64,000 bases of DNA from Punica granatum. Lineage: Eukaryota; Streptophyta; Magnoliopsida; Myrtales; Lythraceae. Every line of letters begins with the position of its first letter. Positions within the stretch are counted from its first letter, which is position 1. Position numbers and translations under genes: made by a program. The stretch spans positions 12,400,001 to 12,464,000 of the forward strand of contig NC_045129.1 of NCBI RefSeq assembly GCF_007655135.1, in the 5' to 3' direction. The notes beneath the pieces were generated by a model that saw only the letters and a program-made list of their open reading frames with translations, searched no databases and was not told where the DNA came from. This document shows positions 1-11,586 of the stretch, piece after piece.

Positions 1-381
1 GTTATATGTACCTTTCAGCCATTAAAATTTCCACTATCTTGTGTCCACACATCACCCTCCCTCGCCTCTCTATTCCCCGTCCAATCCGGCGATCCATCTC
101 AAAATCAGATCAGCCGCCCCCCTCCTCCAATTCATTCTGGTACCACATTGTTCTACAAACCCATCGAGTAATATTATCCCGATTACTGATATTTTTCGGT
201 ATTTCGTTATCGCGATTCCCATCCATCGTCCCGTCTTATCATCGTAAATATCAACCTTAGTAGCTGAGCTTATAGTCATGGCTTAATCGGTCCTTTGCCT
301 GCCTTTTTCAAGAACTGAGCCAAATATCTTTCTGGCCTTCCTCGATCAAGCAAAGAAGCATAGTTGCAGTGGAAAGTAGTA

Positions 382-1020
382 ATGACGTCCACGGTATTTG
401 TCGACAAGGATCAAGATTTCAGCTTCCCGAGTGTCCCCGACTCTTCTGCCGCTGCCGATGCCGCCCATCTATTCGTAATGTCATCCCCTTCGCTGTGGCG
501 CGTCTCCTCCCTGGTCAGAACAGATTTCTTCGGCAAGGAAGATCAATACTTGGCTCCTCCGTCTCCCTCGAAGCTACTGCTTCAAAATGAACATGAGGCG
601 GTGTGGCCTTCAAGAGGTCACGAAGACGGACATGAACACGGCGGCCATGATCGGTCCGAGACCATGGATCTCTTATGGGAGGAATTCAGTTTCAGCGAGG
701 AACTGCTGCGCCAAAGGGTTCCTTCTGATGTCGGGGGCCATGTAAGTGGGCTCGACGAGTTATACACGAAGTCCCGTCGTGCATCGGATTGCTCCACGCC
801 CCACAAGCAAAGTGATGCTCGGGAGACTGACCTGGCGGAGGGCTACGGCGTCCCGTACCACCTCCAGCCTCTCGATTTGTCCAAGTCGAAGATCAGTACA
901 AGCAGCGACAGCGGCTGCAGCGTTTCGATTTCTTCGAAGACGCAGAGGAGAAAGACTGGGATGCTCAAGATGGTGGGGAAGTTGCTTATGCTTCACAAAT
1001 TAGCCCGCCATAAGAGATGA
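382..1020 (+). CDS. Hypothetical plant protein with LLWEEF-type acidic motif and basic tail (212 aa)
   Basis: Single-exon reading frame of 212 codons ending in TGA. The ATG at 382 is chosen because the frame upstream of it holds no other ATG. The middle of the protein has an acidic-aromatic stretch (MDLLWEEFSFSEELL), then a Ser-rich region, and the C-terminus is strongly basic (MLKMVGKLLMLHKLARHKR). That layout, an acidic LLWE(E/D)F motif followed by a short basic leucine-rich tail, is seen in small uncharacterised plant proteins. I cannot assign a function and see no signal peptide, membrane span or catalytic motif. High GC compared with the flanks supports real coding sequence. Confidence 0.7.
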   Translation: MTSTVFVDKDQDFSFPSVPDSSAAADAAHLFVMSSPSLWRVSSLVRTDFFGKEDQYLAPPSPSKLLLQNEHEAVWPSRGHEDGHEHGGHDRSETMDLLWEEFSFSEELLRQRVPSDVGGHVSGLDELYTKSRRASDCSTPHKQSDARETDLAEGYGVPYHLQPLDLSKSKISTSSDSGCSVSISSKTQRRKTGMLKMVGKLLMLHKLARHKR

Positions 1021-1797
1021 TGATGAGTTTCGTCTCATGCTCTATGGTTACAAGTTGTGTGAAGCGTCTGTATATTCATCAACCGTTCCTTACTAGATGG
1101 CTTTAGTCAGTCTTCCTTTTATTATTTCCGGATGGAACGGTCACGGTGCGGATCGGAATTGTTCTCGTATTATCAAATATTTGGTACGAGAGAATGAAAA
1201 CGAACCGAATAGAATAGAAAAAAATCACCGTATATGGATAGTGATCATTTTGTTTTCTTTCCATTTCGTGGTATTGGATTATATTTAACAGTCCGATTGA
1301 TGCTAGGCACAACAATACAAATATATCCTCCATGGAGTGCAAAATTTAATATGTAAAATTTAAGTAGGAAATCGTAAATTTAAAAGAGATTGAGCAATTT
1401 ATCATCTCGACATTTTGAATCGGTAAATTTAAATGAGTCCATCCGCTTGTGAAAAGTTTACATATTTTTAAAAGAAAAGGCAAATCATTGTCGAAGTGGA
1501 AAAGCATTTGACTTGGTCATGACACTTGTGTGCATATTATAAGAAGATAACAATTTGTTATCCATAAAAAAGATGTTTTGAACAATATTTATTTGTTACT
1601 CAGTTGTAAAACTAAAAACAATTAAACCAATGGGCATGAAAAAGTGAAATTGCAGAAGTAAAATGAACCTGAAATTATAAAGAAAAAATCGAATAATTTA
1701 ATAATAATAATATTAAACCAAAAAAAAAAAAGGGGAAGAGGAATCAAAATGATGGGGCAGGCAGGTTTCAGGATGGAGGATCGTGAGGTGAAGAGAA
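1021..1797. other. Intergenic, AT-rich
   Basis: Separates the unknown protein from the thioesterase gene. It holds A-runs and AT-rich sequence near 1680-1735, just upstream of the next gene, but no convincing reading frame or repeat structure. Confidence 0.6.
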
Positions 1798-4055
1798 ATG
1801 GAGGAAGAGGCCGCCGAGAAACTGAGGCGATACTTGGAGAAAGGTGAAGCTGATGGCCTTGGCGGCCGCGTCGGCGAGCTCACCAAAGGCCTTCCCGACC
1901 GATTCTTCGAGTCCTTCGTCCTGCAAGGCCTTCGCCTCCGTCTCCTCGAGCCCGGCCGCGTCGTCTGCTCCCTGAAGGTTCCTCCTCGCTTGCTGGTATC
2001 TTACTCCTCCCATCCTCGGATTCTTGATCTTGTCGCTGCGTGAATTTGTCCCTCGTCCGTCTTGTTTGACGAATTTCGGCACAGAACGCAGGAAATTCCT
2101 TGCACGGCGGGGCCACAGCGACGCTGGTGGACGTGGTGGGATCGGCCGTGTTCTACAGTTTTGGAGCTCTCGCAAGCGGAGTTTCCGTGGAGATCAATGT
2201 CTCCTACTTTGATGCTCCCTCCCTTGATGTATAAAAGAACTTGCTTTCTCCCATGAACTTGGCTTTATCTATTCCTGCAATTATTGATTGTGCGCTTATC
2301 AACTCCAACCTATCCTGGTTAATCTGATACACCCCGGACACTGCTGGAAGTGACTGAGGCTGTTTTTTAAGGTGATAGAGTGGGTAGCTCCGGCTTTAGC
2401 TTTAGTATGATCGAGTTACAGAATATTCGTATTAGAGATGATATGAAGATTTTTGGGGTCTGGGGGAGGGAGGGGTTGCTGGTCGTGGTAGTTTTTGATC
2501 CAAGGATTTTAGGCTAGCAGGGTGGAAGCTGGAAGGGGTTTTTATTAGTCGGAAGAAGTTGCCGAGAAGGATGCAAGAGGTGTAAAGATCAAAGGAGTTT
2601 TTGTTGAGCACTTTTGACTGAGTTTGTTATCTTTAGACTTGTAGTTCTAGAAATTAAATGGAAGTCTGATTCATGAGAGTGGTATTCAAATATGTCTCAC
2701 TACCACTGGGATAATAGAATATGGATCGTAAGATCAGAAAACAACATGCTTGTGAGGAAAATTGCTGGATTCGGCATGAGTTCTTCGATTATTGATGATT
2801 ATTGTGACGTGCATAATAATAGCAGTGTCGCACTTGAATTATGGAGAGGTTTTGGTAGAAGGAGAAGGTTTAAAAGTCTTGGCAACGAGCTTAGTTGACT
2901 CTTGCCAGTGACCTAGACTCAACTAGTAACTTATGGGCTTCCTCCGTAGCAAATGCACATGCCAAAGACTTGGTGGAAAGAATTGGAAGGAGTGACTGAC
3001 AAATGGATTGACCAGATTTGGGACAATTTCCAAAGTATGCGCATTTTTCTGCAAAAAATATGGATTTTGATTTTATCCGAGAAAAGCTTTAAACTACACG
3101 TCTTAATTTTTGATACGAAAACCCTTTCCCTCATTGAAGTTGAAAGATACTTTTGCAAGGCACTTCTTACTGTTTTGGGGCGTGAGGCATCTGTTCTTGT
3201 TCAAACTTCAAAGCTTTAATACTGAAAATTGAACACAATAAACTGATAAAGTTATCCTTCGATGCTTCTTTCCTTTTCCTTTTTGATGGTTTGCGTTTCT
3301 TGTATGGTTATTTAGATTTGTTGTGAAGTTTCTTGTTTAGACATGTGAAATCTTTACTTCTATTTGTAGGAAGGAAAGAGTTCTTTCTGTGTCGAAATGT
3401 GAAATAGAATGTAGAGCAATGATCTACATGAGAAATCATTATATCGATGGCGAATCGTGTGCGTGCTCTGAAACCTGCATTCAGCTTGATGATGGCATGC
3501 TGGGATGAAGTTTATACAGGATAATGGGATAAATGTAGGAAAGATTTTTGGTGAATCACAACTGTTGATTGCTATTAGTCTTAGTTTGATTCTTATGGTT
3601 ATCCAAAAACATCCAGGGTTGTGGTTGGACCAATATAAAGAAATTTTTTTCTCCTGGTGGAAACCAATGGCATTCTTTGCATGAAAAAGTAATACTGTTT
3701 CTGGCAAAAACCAGGTGGACCAGAGTCTAGGCGATAAGTTAGATGTTGATAATTAATGTTGGGTTCTGGGACATTGTACACTTCTGATGGCTGCGCGGTT
3801 GTTTTCATTTATATAGTAATCATCACAGTGCTATTTAGTTCTTAGAAGAGTATTTAATTCTGTTTGTTTCTCTTACTGAAACCTGACAGATATGGCATGC
3901 ATGTGCAGGAGGAAATAGAGATCGAGGCCAAAGCATTACATGTTGGGCAGAGCATAGGTGTTATCAGTGTTGAGTTGAGGAAGAAGAATGGCAAGATTAT
4001 TGCTCAGGGGCGTCACACGAAGTACCTGGCCGTCCCAATCCCTAGCAAAATCTGA
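1798..4055 (+). CDS. Acyl-CoA thioesterase, hotdog-fold (ACOT13/PaaI-like), 3 exons, 162 aa
   Basis: Coding exons are 1798-1995, 2085-2228 and 3909-4055, all joined in phase 0 with GT-AG introns; the second intron is about 1.7 kb. The protein is 162 aa, the usual size for plant small hotdog thioesterases. Exon 1 encodes the N-terminal helix and first strand up to VPPRLL. Exon 2 carries the catalytic-loop signature NSLHGGATATLVDVVGSAV, with the family's Asn/His-Gly-Gly/Asp residues, and GVSVEINVSYFDAP. Exon 3 gives EIEIEAKALHVGQ and the closing strand GRHTKYLAVP. The family hydrolyses acyl-CoA thioesters to free acid and CoA. No transit peptide is obvious. The last intron looks free of other genes. 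Confidence 0.93.
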
Positions 4056-5532
4056 TTATACCACTCTTATCTTCAGATTTATGTAAGATATTGAACACTT
4101 GTGTAGACAGGAATTTGTGTTCTTATAGATACAGAGATTGGTGTAGACAGTGCAAAATAAACAATTGATACTCGCAAAGTCGAGATTCGATATCCGCTGC
4201 GGTCGTGATGATCTCTGAAAGCATATCTTCTCCAGCGCTTCCAAGAAGCATGTAAGTTTATCCTCACTTCAGTATATTCCAGTTTTTCATTTGATCCTGT
4301 ACTTTTGAAGAAAATCCATATGAAAGAATCGGCTCGGACGAAGCCTTATTTACCGGAGGTGACTACAAGATATAGCAACAAAGCCTTTGGCTGAGCGATT
4401 TTTGGTTTGATAAGGTCTTCCAGCTGTCTTATACTCGATGTATCATGGATGTTGAACTTTACATGCATATGATACAATCTCTGTTGGGGAGTGAGTATAT
4501 CAAATCAAACAAGCCTGGTTAGGTACCTTTTCCTATCAATGTATATGGTGGCTTATAGTTATATTACGATCTGCACCCTCGTATCCGCTGTGCGAAGCAA
4601 GTTCTACCTTTTATGGAGGAGTGATTCCATCGATGGACAAGCTTCTATGGTGGCTCGATTCCGGCCACTGGATCTCCCCCCTCTTTTTACACCTTTTCCC
4701 TTAGGGTGATTCTTTGGGATGAGAGGGAGCTGCATTGATGGCACCATAGAATTTATCGGAGGTTGGACATATATAGAAACTTGAACCGGACAGTGTCGGA
4801 TTGGCGCTGCAGTGTAATGGAGGCCCATAAAGCCTGAATCAGCCCTAGCCCAGTGACTGCCAAGCCTCGCTGAAAGGGAGGACCTAAATCTAAATGGCAT
4901 TGGACAGGCATGGATCAAGAAAATCGGGCTACACAGTTTTCGGTCGGCATCGAGCGCCATAGCACAAGTGACCACCTGGATACATCGGCCGGGAAATAGG
5001 ATTGTTACTTTTGCTCCTTTAAATTCCGTCTCTCTTATTTGCTTTTTCCGGCAACCCATGTCTCTTATTTCCTTTTAGACCACGGACCGCCTTCGCACAC
5101 ATATATTCACTGTTAGGGTCGGTTTTTTCACTTAACACCCCCATCAAGTTAGTAACATGGGGGCAGCCTGTAAATGTAACGAGCTATATGTATAAACTAA
5201 TAGCACTTAGGAATAGAAATTAATATGGTATGGCGGCATGAACAAGCAAAGCAAATAGCCTCACTCAGGCATGCTTTCTATTCTACCCTTTTTTTAAAAT
5301 TTTTTTTGACCGCATGATGAATCAAAATGATCAATCAATGGCAGAGGAGTAGAGTAAAGCTGAAGCTTCCCCTCCTATCCAAATCTTCATGGCATGCCAA
5401 ACAAGCCGCTATTCTACTGCGGTTGGGAATGTGGTCGACACCATCCTCTCATTAGCTTAGCTTGTGGCCATTATTAAACAAAACTAGAAAAGTTCTCACG
5501 CCTGTTATTATTTCTCTCCCTTCAAGTGCGCG
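4056..5532. other. Intergenic region with no supported gene
   Basis: Contains the thioesterase 3' flank. A 151-codon minus-strand open frame at 4604-5059 shows no recognisable domain, so it is not called a gene. Confidence 0.5.

Positions 5533-5616
<84 letters not shown>
5533..5616. repeat. 84-base homopolymer of C
   Basis: An uninterrupted run of C from 5533 to 5616, followed by seven T. A run this long is extremely unusual in a plant genome and is probably a sequencing or assembly artefact, or a collapsed G/C tract. Just downstream a short direct duplication of a T-run plus GGGATAGAT occurs at 5617-5646, and a (GCTA)n tract lies at about 5682-5704. Confidence 0.95.
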
Positions 5617-5959
5617 TTTTTTTGGGATAGATTTTTTGGGATAGATATTAATTCATGCCTAATTAAGATAAAAATCTTACGCAGCTAGCTAGCTAGCTAG
5701 CTAGCAGCAACCAACAATTGAAGTGACGACGACAACCCACGACTACTAATAACATCATATAGTGACGTTGGCGGGAATTAGCAATGGACCTCGCATTCCG
5801 GGTGCGAATTCAAACTTTAGATTAAGGGGAGATCTTTAAAGGGGCGACTGATAGGATAATCTTTTTCGAATTTGAGAGCGAATATTAGAAATTCATCAAA
5901 TTCAGAAGGTTTATATACAAATTCTTTTAAAACGTAAAAATTTTGGGATGACTGTCTCT

Positions 5960-6517
5960 CATTGTTATCATAACCGGACCGGACCGGCCGGTTCGACCGG
6001 TCGGACCGGGAACCGGCACCATGTCCGGTCCGGTTCGCCTAAAAACCGAAATGGCAGCTTTGAACCGCCGGACCCATTGAACTGGCCGGTTTTAAGCAAA
6101 ATTTCATTAAACCGGCCGGTTCTATGGGTTTTTATGGGTTTCCTATTTAATATAAAAATTGGTTGGTTGTGTAAAGATTTGAACTCATGACCTCTTACTT
6201 CTCATATTAGCATACTACCAACCAAGCCACCACCACTTTTTTGTTCTTTTAACTCTACTTTTAAGTACTTATTAAAATAAAATATTTATTTTGAAGTAAG
6301 AAATATTAAATATATAGATACTTTCTTATACTATTATTATATTTCTTTAAAATCATCATACTTTTATCTTAATTATCACAATTTTTTTAATAATATGAAT
6401 ATTTATTTTATTTTAAATAAACGAGCGGTCCGACCCATCGAACCCCCGGTTGGACCCATAAACCCATGACCCCGTATCCCTTCCGGTTCATCATCCGGTC
6501 CGGTTCTGATAACACTG
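5960..6517. mobile_element. Non-autonomous hAT-type element with TIRs and 8-bp target duplication
   Basis: The left end (5960-5982) and the reverse complement of the right end (6495-6517) agree at 21 of 23 bases: CAtTGTTATCAtAACCGGACCGG against CAgTGTTATCAgAACCGGACCGG, written here only to show the terminal match. The 8-bp sequence CTGTCTCT sits on both sides (5952-5959 and 6518-6525), which is the hallmark target-site duplication of hAT transposons. The 558-bp body encodes no transposase. It contains CCGGTT-rich subterminal repeats at both ends and a tRNA-like patch near 6175-6224. It lies about 0.8 kb upstream of the leader of the next gene. Confidence 0.82.
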
Positions 6518-6739
6518 CTGTCTCTTAATCTCCCTTGATCCATTCATGTTTTCAATTCATCCTCAGAGTTATCCTCGATGTCTAGTTCACATACGTATGT
6601 TAGACCCTGGCGGTTAAGTTTGGGCTCAAGAACATCCGACCACCACCAGACCAGATCATGGACGCAATATTGCAAATCCTCCCTTTCCCTGCCATTGCCA
6701 CAAGAAGCGATCAGACCACTTGATTGAGTCCAACGATAA

Positions 6740-7421
6740 GTGGGAAGTGAGTGCACGCGCAGCAGGAAGGGAGTAGGAGAACAGTGGATTCATCATAGAG
6801 AGAGAGAGAGAGAGAGAGAGAACATCACACTGGTCACTGGTCAAAGGGGACCAACTGCCAGAGAGAGAGAGAGCACCCTGCCCCTCCACCTCCAGTGTAG
6901 CATCTGTCACAGTTCCAGCTTTTTAGTGCTACAGAGAGAGAGGGGGAGAGAGAGAGAGAGAGGGGAGAGAGAGAAGCAGAACCATTTGTCTGCTTTCTTG
7001 CCGTCGTCTTTGTTGTTTCCTTCTCTTCATCCTCTCCTCCGACATTGCTGTCTTGTTTTCGAAATTTCTCCTAAAGGGGCTTCCTTTCTCTTTTCCTCTT
7101 ATTCTTCTTCTTCTTCTTCTTCTTCTTCTCAGCTATCTTCTCCCCCTTCTCTCCAGCAAGAACAAGACCCAGAAGAAGAAGAAGAAGAAGAAGAAGAAGA
7201 AGAGGAAGAATCCCGACCCAATCGACCCACATTGTGCTTGCTTGCTCCCGTCGACGTCCTTCCTCTTGGAAGAATGGACGGGTCGGGTTGCCTTCTGTTC
7301 CATCAAAATTCGCTGGCCTCACCTTCACTCCGCGTCATTGCTCTCTGATCTTAAAGATTCCACCTTTAGCAGTGCCCACTATGCTCGCTCTCTCTTGACT
7401 GACATGTCTCGACGAAATTAG
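6740..7421 (+). promoter_or_regulatory. Presumed promoter/5' leader with GAGA, TTC and GAA microsatellites; leader intron donor at 7422
   Basis: Upstream of the kinase-like gene are (GA)n tracts at about 6799-6822, 6861-6871 and 6931-6974, a (TTC)n tract at about 7103-7128 and a (GAA)n tract at about 7171-7205. TTAG|GTGAGC at 7421/7422 looks like the donor of a leader intron whose acceptor is GATCAG just before the ATG at 7930, or ATTCAG at about 7913. The start of transcription cannot be fixed from sequence. GA/CT tracts are common in plant core promoters and leaders. The long open frames across this stretch come from the repeats and are not called as genes. Confidence 0.5.
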
Positions 7422-7929
7422 GTGAGCCGGTCTTCCGAGGGTATATTTCCATCTGTCGTCTTCCCTTTCCTCCCCCCCCCCCCCTCAATCATCATGTAGA
7501 ATATTCGAAGTTAGTACCTCTGCATTGCGTTTGTTAAAGAAAACAAGCGAGAAAAATTATATTTGTGTGTGAGTGCACACGATGATATGCCATTTATTTG
7601 GTGGGTAGACCTAATTCGGGCATCTCCTCCGCTATCTGGTAGTGCTGTTCTTCCTCGATTTAGAAGAATGCTCGCTCCCTTATAATCCAATTCGGTCAAG
7701 TGCGGATAGAGTTGCAAAATGTTCCTTTGCAATGTGCTTCGATGACGGGCTCGAAGAATTTCGAGATTTTGTTTGGTTTTAAGTGAACTCTTGCGGCGTG
7801 TCTGTCTGTTGCCAACAGAAAGATAATTGGCACTTCAGTTTTCTTGAGGGAATGCCCTTCTTGTTGGAAACCCGACTGAATTTATATGATATGATACGAT
7901 ATTATGATTCAGGTTATCTTTTGGATCAG

Positions 7930-10612
7930 ATGGAGTCTTCTCCTGTGAGAAGCTTTGATGGGAGTTTCAGGAAGTCGAACTCTGGTGAGTCGTTAAGGCT
8001 AATTAATTATCATAGCATGACTGACTCGAAGAGTTTTTGATCCCAGCATTCCCCAGTAAAACAAACCTGTTAGAGTTTTTCGCTGTTCTAATATTGGAAT
8101 TTGTTTTAAACTACTCTGATAAAATCTTCCCTCAAATCCTTATTCGAATTCATGTAATAAAATATTGTACACACTGAATAAGATCTCATTTATCGGGTCA
8201 GTTTTTCATTCTTTCCTCCGAATTTTAGCACTAAGCTCTTTTGAGCACCCTATTTATGTTATGTGTTATTTTTGGTAGCATGTCAAATTATGGGGGTTAT
8301 TCAAGTTCACTGATAAAGAGTACAAACTTGCAGACACACATATATAGCTCAGAATGGGTCTTTTTATTTTCTCTAAATCTAGGAGTACAGAGATCGTTGC
8401 TATCTTATTACTGCATGATTTTATTGTTCCAAAACTACAAGGGATGACCATGATGACTAGACTGTAGCGTTCTTGGTACGTTGCAGATATTTCGACTCAG
8501 AGTTTATCTGGTATCTCAACTTCGAGCAAGCTCTACCCCTCATCCAGAAGATCTTCGAAGGGGTTAAAGGAGTACGTAAGAAATCTTGTTGACGTTGAAC
8601 TACTCACACAGGTTCTCGAGGAATGGGTTTCAGAGAACTCGCTTATGGGGACTTTTGCATCTCCTTTTGAGATTAATGAACTCCAAAAGCTTGACTTCGC
8701 TCTGGAAGGGGTGTTATTACAGCAGCTATGCCGAATGCCTCGCTTGCCTTGTTCTTCTGATGATGATGACATAGTAAAAGAAGACACCTATCTTGCTATA
8801 GAAGACTTCCTACATGCCACTGCTACCAGTTTATGGCGCACATTTTGGCGCAAATCGGGACCTTTACCATTTCTTGTATCAGGTCCTCGTGGTCCCAGAT
8901 CCAAATTCTATACTGTGGAGAAGGCAATATCAAGGGGGAGGCTTTCAGAACTCTGTGGGTTAGCTCTGGTATCAAGAACAGGAAATGATGTACAGTTGCA
9001 CTGGAATAAATTGATGGAGTTCGTCCTCTATAAACCGAACATACTGTCTCCAGGTAATGAGTTAAGATTATCTGCTAGTACTATCTGCCAGGCGCTCTTT
9101 TACGGGTTTCATGCCCTCATCTCGAGGAGTTTGGACATGTCTGATTCTCTGGACTTCGATTCAGTCTTCATCCTAGTTCTCGATTCTAATTTTGGAGCGG
9201 TAGTGAAGCTTGGGGGTGATGTCAGCAAAATCAGGGTAACAGTAACACATCCATCTATTTCTAATTCTAATCCATATGAAGTTGCAGCTGAATGGATAAG
9301 GAATCATTGCGAGGTCTGTGTTTCCCCGGTGGACCAAATATGGAACAAGTTAGGCAATGCAAATTGGGGAGACCTAGGGCCTCTCCAATTAATTATGGCA
9401 ACCTTCTACTCTATTGTGCAGTGGAACGGGCCGCCGAGAAAGTCGATTTCTTCACTGGCCTCGGGACACAGCCTCCGTCTTCAGAAGCGGAGGATGGAAT
9501 GCCGTCTAATTGAGGATGAGAATGCTCTAGTCTCCTATGGATCGATAAATCATCAAAATGGGGAGATTATCGAAGTTGGGGAGAACGATAATGAATCTGT
9601 TCCGTCTTTAAGGAAGAAAGCTTTCCGTGTTAATTTTGAGCCAGGTGAAGTACTGCTTCTAGACAGTAGCACGCAGCAGCAGGAGGGTCCAAGGAGTTTT
9701 CAGGTACAGGAGTCTCACGTTGGGGGCAACTATTATCTCTACAGCGCTGTTTGTTTGGAGCATCCCTCGGAGTTGTTAAGCCTCTATGTGGGGGCCCACC
9801 CATCGAGACTTGAGCCCTCGTGGGAAGACATGAGCCTGTGGTACCAAGTGCAGAGGCAAACAAAGGTCCTAAACACCCTGAGGCAGCGGGAAGTGGCGAG
9901 CAAGCACTTGCCTGAGCTAGTCGCCTCGGGCCGCATTCTGCATCCTGGGCCTTGTATGAAGGATGATAGACCGGGTCCCATGGGGGCCCGATGTGATCAT
10001 CCAAGCTGTGGGACTCCTATCCTGGTCTCTCGTCCTGTTGGAGAGCCGCTTTCTTTTGTAGTTGCACGTGATGGCCCACTATCGGCCCAGGAAGCGACCC
10101 GAATTTGTCGTGACTGCCTGTCTGCCCTCGGGAGTGCATCGATGGCTAATATACAGCATGGTGATATATGTCCGGAGAACATCATTAGAGTCGCATCAGG
10201 AAACACATTCCTTAACGTTCTGACCTCGTGGGGTCGGGCAGTTCTCGAAGATCGGGACAGCCCTGCAATTAACTTGCAGTTCTCATCATCTCATGCCCTT
10301 CGACATGGGAAGCTGTGCTCATCTTCCGATGCTGAGAGCCTTGTTTACCTGCTCCTCTTTGTATGCGGAGGGTCTATCCCTCAGCCCGATTCAATCGAAT
10401 CGGCACTGCAGTGGAGGGAGAGGAGCTGGTCGAGGCGCTCGATCCAGTCACAGCTCGGTGAGGTCTCTGCCCTTCTAAAGGCATTCGCGGACTACGTGGA
10501 CAGCCTCTGCGGGACCCCGTACCCTGTTGACTATGATATATGGGTGAAGAGACTGAGTGCGGCAGTTGATGGTTCCGCTGATAAAGGCAAAACAATTGAA
10601 GAAGAATGCTGA
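7930..10612 (+). CDS. Plant-specific protein with degenerate kinase-like C-terminal domain, 2 coding exons, 726 aa
   Basis: Coding exons are 7930-7984 and 8487-10612. The first encodes MESSPVRSFDGSFRKSNS and ends one base into a codon; GT-AG splicing joins it in frame to the long second exon. The ATG lies directly after a possible acceptor. The N-terminal two-thirds match no domain I recognise. The last ~200 residues resemble a eukaryotic protein-kinase lobe of the fungal-type-kinase kind: HGDICPENII replaces the HRDxxxxN catalytic loop, and SSDAESLVYLLLF and WRERSW resemble the later helices. No DFG motif or glycine loop is visible, so activity is doubtful and a pseudokinase is more likely. 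The reading frame is intact, so this is not a pseudogene. Confidence 0.85.
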
Positions 10613-11586
10613 TAGGATCCCATGTTGGATAAAGCCGAATTCTTTTCATGTCCTTGAAACTGTATTTGCTGTCACTGGGTGAATTAAGGTGCAACCACCT
10701 GGAACTTTTCCTCTGTTCTATTTTAGCTCAATGGGAAATTTGATTTGATTTGATTTCTTCCATTCCAATCTACTACTTGTTTCTCTTTGAATTGAATACA
10801 CGGAAACTTGTCGATCACGGAGCAATCTTGAAGGCGGCTTGAACGCGAACTAACACATTTCAGATCTGTTCAGCTGTTCTTATCTTGTGATATTGATCTA
10901 CCTATGCTAAATCCGCGAATTTTTATAGAGCAGAGACAGTTTTGACCATTAAAAGCACAATTAGAAGGTTTGAACCGCTAACCCATTTTTGCTTTATCTG
11001 AGGAATGTAAGTTTGGTGGAACTGACTTGTGTTTCTTGGCCTGCCTTCTAGAAGAAAGTGAGCCCCACAGTTAGGTAGATCAATTAGGTACACGCGCACA
11101 CACACATACACAAACATATACATACAAACATTGGAAAAAGGAAAATGGAATAAAGGGATCGGCAACAACACACGTTACTTTAATAATGAGAAGTGACAAC
11201 AGACGGAGTGTTGGTTAACAGATCTTCATCTGACGTCACCCCATCTAAAATTATTTTGGAAAAAATGAGATTATTAATTCAATTCTGATTGCACTTTCCC
11301 CTTTAACCATGTTTCTGTCCTTAATTTGGTGCAAGAGTTAGGAGGCTTCAAGGTGTGAACAAGTGAACTGGATCCAAAAATAAGATACTTCCGCAGGTGA
11401 TGTTCGGTTACTCCAATTATCGACTGACTATGAGAGTCGCGACTGTGATTAGGCGAATCAATGCTTTTCATTGCTAATGATCATTCTGGTGTTCCGGGAG
11501 ACCCCCGATCGGGATGTATAGAATCTATAATTGAGAACGAGTACGTGGGGCTCGCGTATATGGGGGTGATAATTTCTACATTGATT
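10613..11586. other. Intergenic between convergent genes
   Basis: Holds the 3' flanks of the kinase-like gene (+) and the MYB gene (-). A CA-rich tract lies at about 11092-11112. No reading frame or repeat worth calling. Confidence 0.6.

Noticed and set aside
4604..5059. 151-codon minus-strand frame
   Set aside because: No family resemblance, no start context or splice partners; likely chance.
5462..5644. 60-codon frame rich in proline
   Set aside because: It is only the translation of the poly-C run.
6740..7348. 202-codon frame with RERERE, S-rich and E-rich stretches
   Set aside because: Composed of GA, TTC and GAA microsatellites; no domain, and it lies in the leader of the kinase-like gene.
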